Program-made: the position numbers and the translations under genes
Source: Dyadobacter sp. CY323
GTDB taxonomy: Bacteria > Bacteroidota > Bacteroidia > Cytophagales > Spirosomataceae
DNA: 64,000 nucleotides
Direction: 5' to 3'
Assembly (NCBI RefSeq): GCF_021390245.1
Contig: NZ_JAJUXH010000002.1
Location: 434,001 to 498,000 of the forward strand
In this document: piece after piece, positions 60,303 to 64,000 of the stretch
Layout: each line of letters begins with the position of its first letter
Numbering within the stretch: the stretch's first letter is position 1
The notes under the pieces: generated by a model
What the model was told of the DNA's origin: nothing
Databases searched by the model: none
Seen by the model: only the letters and a program-made list of their open reading frames with translations

Positions 60303-61025
60303 TTAAACTGAAAAACGCTGTAAATCGGCGAGGCTGATCCGGTTTTCATAGATAGCCTTCCCGATGATCACGCCGTAAATGTTCATTTCGGCCAGCTTTT
60401 CTACATCTTCCAAACCACTGATCCCGCCGCTGGCAATGATGTTCAGGTCGGGACATTTATCCTGGAGATTTTTATATAGATCAAAAGAAGGTCCCTGTAA
60501 CAAACCGTCTTTTGCCACATCCGTACTGATGGTAAACTTCACGCCTTTTGCGACATATTCCTCCACAAAATCATACACCCAGATCTGTGTCCCTTCCTCC
60601 CAGCCACTTACCGCCACTTTTTCTTTCTTCGCGTCGGCACCGAGGATTATTTTCTCACCTCCGTATACTTCCAGCCAGTTTTGAAAAACCTCAGGCTGTT
60701 TTACGGCGATGCTTCCGCCGGTTACCTGCTTTGCGCCCGATTCAAATACAATTTTCAGATCATCATCCGACTGCACGCCGCCGCCGAAATCAATGTGAAG
60801 TTTCGTTTTTGCAGCGATGCGTTCCAGGACTTTCCAGTTGACGACCTTTTTAGCCTTGGCTCCGTCGAGATCCACCAAATGCAGACGTTTCAGTCCCGCA
60901 TCTTCAAATTGCATCGCCACTTCCAGCGGATTTTCATTATAGATCGTTTTTTGGCCATAATCTCCTTGGGTAAGCCTTACGCATTTCCCCTCGATCAGAT
61001 CAATAGCAGGTATAATTTGAATCAT
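60303..61025 (-). CDS. hisA: Phosphoribosylformimino-5-aminoimidazole carboxamide ribotide isomerase
   Basis: 240-residue TIM barrel converting ProFAR to [25 protein letters not shown] (Asp8), [19 protein letters not shown] (Asp about 128) and [11 protein letters not shown] are present. 19 nt after hisH. Confidence 0.97.
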   Translation of the reverse strand: MIQIIPAIDLIEGKCVRLTQGDYGQKTIYNENPLEVAMQFEDAGLKRLHLVDLDGAKAKKVVNWKVLERIAAKTKLHIDFGGGVQSDDDLKIVFESGAKQVTGGSIAVKQPEVFQNWLEVYGGEKIILGADAKKEKVAVSGWEEGTQIWVYDFVEEYVAKGVKFTISTDVAKDGLLQGPSFDLYKNLQDKCPDLNIIASGGISGLEDVEKLAEMNIYGVIIGKAIYENRISLADLQRFSV

Positions 61026-61044
61026 TTGTAATGCAATTCGTAAT

Positions 61045-61632
61045 TCAGATTTTTAAAAAATTCTCGATAATCTTCTGACCTGAGTCGCCGCTGATCTCGC
61101 AGTGAAATTGAGCCGCGTAAAAGTTGTCTTTCTGAAGCATGGCACTGAAAGGTAACACATAATCGCAGGTTGCGACCGTGTATTCGCAAACCGGGGCCGC
61201 ATAACTGTGTACGAAATACATATATGCGCTATCGGCAACTTCCGCGGTAAGTGCTGATTTGTAATCAAATATATTGTTCCAGCCCATATGAGGCACTTTC
61301 ATTTCAGGAGTCGCCGGAAAACGCTTTACATCCACGTCGAAAATGCCCATGCAGGTCGTATTATTCTCCTCCGAAAAGCGGCACATCAGCTGCATACCTA
61401 TACAAGTACCAAAAACCGGTTGTTTTAACGACGGGATCACTTTGTCCAGCCCCACCTTGCGAAGATAATTCATGGTAGTGCTCGCCTCCCCTACGCCTGG
61501 GAAAATAACCTTGTCGGCGGACCGGATTTCCGCCTCGTCGTCGGTATAAAGATAGCTGGCACCAATGCGGTCCATGGCGTACATGACCGACTGCACATTA
61601 CCTGCGTTGTATTTAACAATTACAGTTTTCAT
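61045..61632 (-). CDS. hisH: Imidazole glycerol phosphate synthase glutamine amidotransferase subunit
   Basis: 195-residue class I amidotransferase supplying ammonia to HisF. Catalytic triad Cys77 (GTCIGMQ), His177 and Glu179 ([10 protein letters not shown]). The order hisH-hisA-hisF-hisIE is the common Bacteroidota arrangement. First structural gene after the attenuator hairpin, whose T-run ends about 20 nt upstream of the ATG. Confidence 0.97.
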   Translation of the reverse strand: MKTVIVKYNAGNVQSVMYAMDRIGASYLYTDDEAEIRSADKVIFPGVGEASTTMNYLRKVGLDKVIPSLKQPVFGTCIGMQLMCRFSEENNTTCMGIFDVDVKRFPATPEMKVPHMGWNNIFDYKSALTAEVADSAYMYFVHSYAAPVCEYTVATCDYVLPFSAMLQKDNFYAAQFHCEISGDSGQKIIENFLKI

Positions 61633-61655
61633 TCAATATGCTATAAAAAGACAAT

Positions 61656-61684
61656 AAAAAAGCCCGATTTTGAAAATCGGGCTT
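61656..61684 (-). terminator. his attenuator terminator
   Basis: On the minus strand AAGCCCGATTTT, a C, AAAATCGGGCTT then TTTTTT: a perfect 12-bp stem. It lies between the His-rich leader peptide and hisH, i.e. upstream of the structural genes rather than after a gene. Confidence 0.85.
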
Positions 61685-61734
61685 CTGGGATACTATGTAT
61701 TCAACCTTATTACAACACTACTTGCAAAAACACA

Positions 61735-61800
61735 TCATCCGAGACGTCCGAGAGCCAAATGGCAGTGATGAAAATGATGATATGTTTCAGCTCTTAACAT
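61735..61800 (-). CDS. hisL: his operon leader peptide
   Basis: ATG 61800 to TGA 61735 encodes 21 residues beginning MLRAET and then YHHFHHCH: five His in seven residues (8, 9, 11, 12, 14). Followed after 51 nt by a perfect intrinsic terminator and then hisH. Short ORF, in the same direction as the operon. This is the layout of ribosome-mediated his attenuation as in enterics: stalling at His codons when charged tRNA-His is scarce would prevent the terminator. An antiterminator stem was not demonstrated. Confidence 0.75.
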   Translation of the reverse strand: MLRAETYHHFHHCHLALGRLG

Positions 61801-61804
61801 GGCA

Positions 61805-61812
61805 CAAATGTA
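61805..61812 (-). promoter_or_regulatory. -7 box of the his leader
   Basis: Minus-strand TACATTTG matches TAnnTTTG; its last base is 4 nt before the leader ATG, so the transcript would start at or next to the start codon. Confidence 0.45.
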
Positions 61813-61915
61813 AGTAAATAATGCTAATCTCCGAGCGCGCCGGGCAAATTTTACATTAAAATTTGCTTAGAAAAATATTTGTTACATTGCGTCATAAAAT
61901 GGCGTTAGACCACCC

Positions 61916-63406
61916 ATGACACTATTATTTTCAGAACTATTTCTTTTGCTGCTTACCTTGACAACTGTTCAATCCCTGGCGCAATCCGACGATCTTGCCC
62001 GCCGGCTTTTTGATGCTCACCCGACTTACCGCGAGACTTCCCTCACCCAGCGACGATTTAAACAAAAAGATATTCTGCCGCTGATCGCCAAAAGACAGGG
62101 TAATGCATTATACCAGATCGAAAAGGTGGGTGAGTCCTTTGAAGGCCGCACGATCCAGATGCTGAAAGTTGGTACCGGCAAAAAAAAGGTGCTTTTGTGG
62201 ACGCAAATGCATGGCGACGAGCCGACGGCCACGATGGCCAGTTTCGATATCTTCAATTTTTTAGAAGGTAAAAATGACGGTTTCGACAGCTTCCGCAAAG
62301 AACTTCTTGCCAACACGACCTTATACTTCGTTCCGATGCTCAACCCCGACGGCGCCGAACGTTACCAGCGCAGAACGGTGCAAGGTATTGACATGAACCG
62401 TGATGCAGCAGCGAGACAAACACCCGAGGGAGTTATATTAAAAGGACTTGTGGATAAACTAAAACCCGATTACGGATTTAACCTGCACGACCAGAGTCCA
62501 CGTTATTCAGCAGGGCGTAGCCCCAAAGTAGCGACCATTTCTTTTCTCGCGACTTCCTACGATTACGAACTTTCGGTGAATAAAGTCCGTGAACGTTCCA
62601 TGCAGCTGATCGTGGGAATGAATAAGGTTTTGCAGAATTACATTCCCGGCCAGGTAGCACGATACGCCGACGACCACGAACCCCGCGGATTTGGGGATAA
62701 TGTCCAGAAATGGGGTACGACTCTTGTTTTGATCGAGTCGGGAGGATATGTGGGTGACCCGGAAAAGCAGTACATCCGGAAACTCAACTTTATGGCCATT
62801 CTATCGGCACTAGGCACGATTTCGGACAATTCACTCACCAAAGAAAACCGGGAAAAATATTACGATATCCCGGAAAATGGCAGGTGGGTTTATGATCTGG
62901 TTGTCCGGAATGCCACTGTAAAGCAAGCCGGAAAGTCATTCACCGTCGATTTTGGCATCAACAGGAATGAAGTAAGTTACTCTAATGCAACCAAGTTTTT
63001 TTATTATAGTAAAATCGAAGACTTCGGCGATCTGCACCCACAGTATGGAAGCCAGGAAATAGACGCAACCGGCCTGACCGTTGAAAAAGGCAAAGTGTAT
63101 CCAACCACTTATAAAAATGTAACCGAAGTAAGCAAACTGAATGCATTAGACCTGCTGAAACAAGGATATACCTACGTGCGACTTGCATCGGATTCCAACA
63201 CGCGGGCACTCGGTCTTTATTTTACCACAACTCCATTACATATACTCCGCAGCGGACAAGCCGCTCCGTCGGGAACGCCTGGCCTGGGCAATACAGCCAC
63301 ATTTATTCTCAAAAAAGAGGGTAAGGTCAAATATGCGGTGATCAATGGCTTTGTACATGATCTGGATAAATTCAGCGCCGAAAAAGGCCAGGGGATCGTC
63401 GAATAA
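61916..63406 (+). CDS. Exported M14-family zinc carboxypeptidase
   Basis: 496 residues, signal peptide (LFLLLLTLTTVQSLAQ). Zinc ligands His99 and Glu102 in QMHGDEPT and a later His in FNLHDQ; catalytic Glu in IESGGYVGDP; substrate-binding NPDGAERY and MNRD. The C-terminal third (after about 330) is a beta-rich region of unknown role. Divergent from the his leader across a 115-nt gap. Confidence 0.92.
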   Translation: MTLLFSELFLLLLTLTTVQSLAQSDDLARRLFDAHPTYRETSLTQRRFKQKDILPLIAKRQGNALYQIEKVGESFEGRTIQMLKVGTGKKKVLLWTQMHGDEPTATMASFDIFNFLEGKNDGFDSFRKELLANTTLYFVPMLNPDGAERYQRRTVQGIDMNRDAAARQTPEGVILKGLVDKLKPDYGFNLHDQSPRYSAGRSPKVATISFLATSYDYELSVNKVRERSMQLIVGMNKVLQNYIPGQVARYADDHEPRGFGDNVQKWGTTLVLIESGGYVGDPEKQYIRKLNFMAILSALGTISDNSLTKENREKYYDIPENGRWVYDLVVRNATVKQAGKSFTVDFGINRNEVSYSNATKFFYYSKIEDFGDLHPQYGSQEIDATGLTVEKGKVYPTTYKNVTEVSKLNALDLLKQGYTYVRLASDSNTRALGLYFTTTPLHILRSGQAAPSGTPGLGNTATFILKKEGKVKYAVINGFVHDLDKFSAEKGQGIVE

Positions 63407-63510
63407 GTTATTGATTTTAAATATTTTATTAAAAACTCCGTTGCGGATTTTGGTCTCCCGAAATAACCGAGCCATAATATAGCGTTAACATTGAGGTAAT
63501 GTTGCCGGTC

Positions 63511-63518
63511 TACTTTTG
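63511..63518 (+). promoter_or_regulatory. -7 box of the TonB-dependent receptor gene
   Basis: TACTTTTG, 26 nt before ATG 63545, with ATTG (63490-63493) 17 nt upstream as a -33 candidate. Confidence 0.55.
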
Positions 63519-63544
63519 TGTCGAAAATAATTCTGACACAGAAG

Positions 63545-64000
63545 ATGAACTTAAAAATTACCTCCTTTCTATTTTTCCTGCTCAGCACTTCGCTGGTTTA
63601 CGCCCAAACAGGCTCCATTAAGGGAAATATTGTCGATTACAAAACCAAAGAAGCAGTTATCGGAGCCAGCGTCGTTTTAAAAGGCTCCACTCCGCCAGTA
63701 GGAACAGCAACGGATGTGGAAGGAAATTTCGACATTCAGAATGTCCCAACCGGAAAACAAACGGTTATCGTAAGCTACGTTTCTTACAAGTCGAAAGAAA
63801 TTGCGATCGAAGTTTACCCAAACCAGGCTATTCTCATCAATACGACCATTGAGGAAGATGTTGCAAACCTGGAAGAAGTGAAGATCGTAGGGCAACGTCA
63901 ATCCTTCACCGACGTTTCCGTTATTACCGAAATCAAACAAGCTGAGCAAATCGCAGTCGGTATTTCTGCACAGCAAATCCAGAAATCACAAGATCGCGAT
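63545..64000 (+). CDS. TonB-dependent receptor, N-terminal part (continues past window)
   Basis: ATG 63545 opens a frame that runs to the right edge (152 codons visible). Signal peptide MNLKITSFLFFLLSTSLVYAQ, then a CarboxypepD_reg-like domain (GSIKGNIVDYKTKEAVIGAS, PVGTATDVEGNFDIQNVP) and the start of the plug region (EEVKIVGQRQSFTDVSV, ISAQQIQKSQDRD). Likely a non-SusC TonB-dependent receptor for a peptide or siderophore-type ligand; the adjacent M14 peptidase is suggestive. Substrate unknown. Confidence 0.9.
   Translation, partial: MNLKITSFLFFLLSTSLVYAQTGSIKGNIVDYKTKEAVIGASVVLKGSTPPVGTATDVEGNFDIQNVPTGKQTVIVSYVSYKSKEIAIEVYPNQAILINTTIEEDVANLEEVKIVGQRQSFTDVSVITEIKQAEQIAVGISAQQIQKSQDRD

Overview
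The window is a chromosomal stretch of a Bacteroidota bacterium, most likely a Dyadobacter-like member of the Cytophagales. The evidence is a SusC/SusD pair, type IX secretion genes (PorU, PorV and a second C25 sortase-like protease), a T9SS-tagged cargo protein, the DUF4290-murA pair, a bacterial geranylgeranylglyceryl-phosphate synthase homologue, and promoters of the Bacteroidota -7 form TAnnTTTG. The genus is an inference; no rRNA or tRNA gene was seen.

Layout. 1-5.4 kb: the 3' part of a fused hydantoinase/5-oxoprolinase, an NRAMP-like transporter and a secreted GH30 glycosidase. 5.5-10.4 kb: an accessory patch of small genes: an overlapping pair resembling DUF6978/DUF1828-1829, an orphan 80-codon gene, a highly structured intergenic element, a DUF6934-like gene with a 52-codon partner, an Xaa-Pro aminopeptidase, and a HEPN-MNT toxin-antitoxin pair. 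10.4-18.9 kb: a co-directional cluster holding all four enzymes for trans-4-hydroxy-L-proline degradation to 2-oxoglutarate, with a permease and a secreted M28 peptidase. 18.9-24.2 kb: two tandem DUF3857/transglutaminase proteins and a divergent Gfo/Idh/MocA oxidoreductase. 24.2-32.9 kb: a 541-nt regulatory region with a LacI-type palindrome, then SusC, SusD, an SGNH-like T9SS cargo protein and a beta-propeller lipoprotein. 33-41.8 kb: AIM24-family protein, gltX, RidA, thioesterase, an outer-membrane protein, and a PadR-PspC/DUF2807 envelope-stress-like unit. 41.8-56.8 kb: folA, PorU2-like protease, DUF4290, murA (with Asp at the catalytic Cys position), DUF1080 protein, photolyase, M16-like protein without the zinc motif, porV, porU, an SprT-like protein and a small lipoprotein. 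56.8-61.8 kb: GGGP synthase, small membrane proteins and hisIE-hisF-hisA-hisH, preceded by a histidine-rich leader peptide and an intrinsic terminator, i.e. a his attenuator. 61.9-64 kb: an M14 carboxypeptidase and the start of a TonB-dependent receptor.

How it fits together. The organism looks like a scavenger of polymeric plant and protein material: GH30, SusCD, SGNH and DUF1080 proteins for carbohydrate, M28, M14 and M24 peptidases and the hydroxyproline pathway for peptides, with T9SS machinery to place cargo on the surface. Intergenic spaces are unusually rich in inverted repeats of several different families. The most distinctive items are the his leader peptide/attenuator, the multi-branched structured element at 7.15-7.33 kb inside the accessory patch, the helically phased 10-bp repeat arrays at 35.8 kb, and the overlapping DUF6978/DUF1828-like pair.
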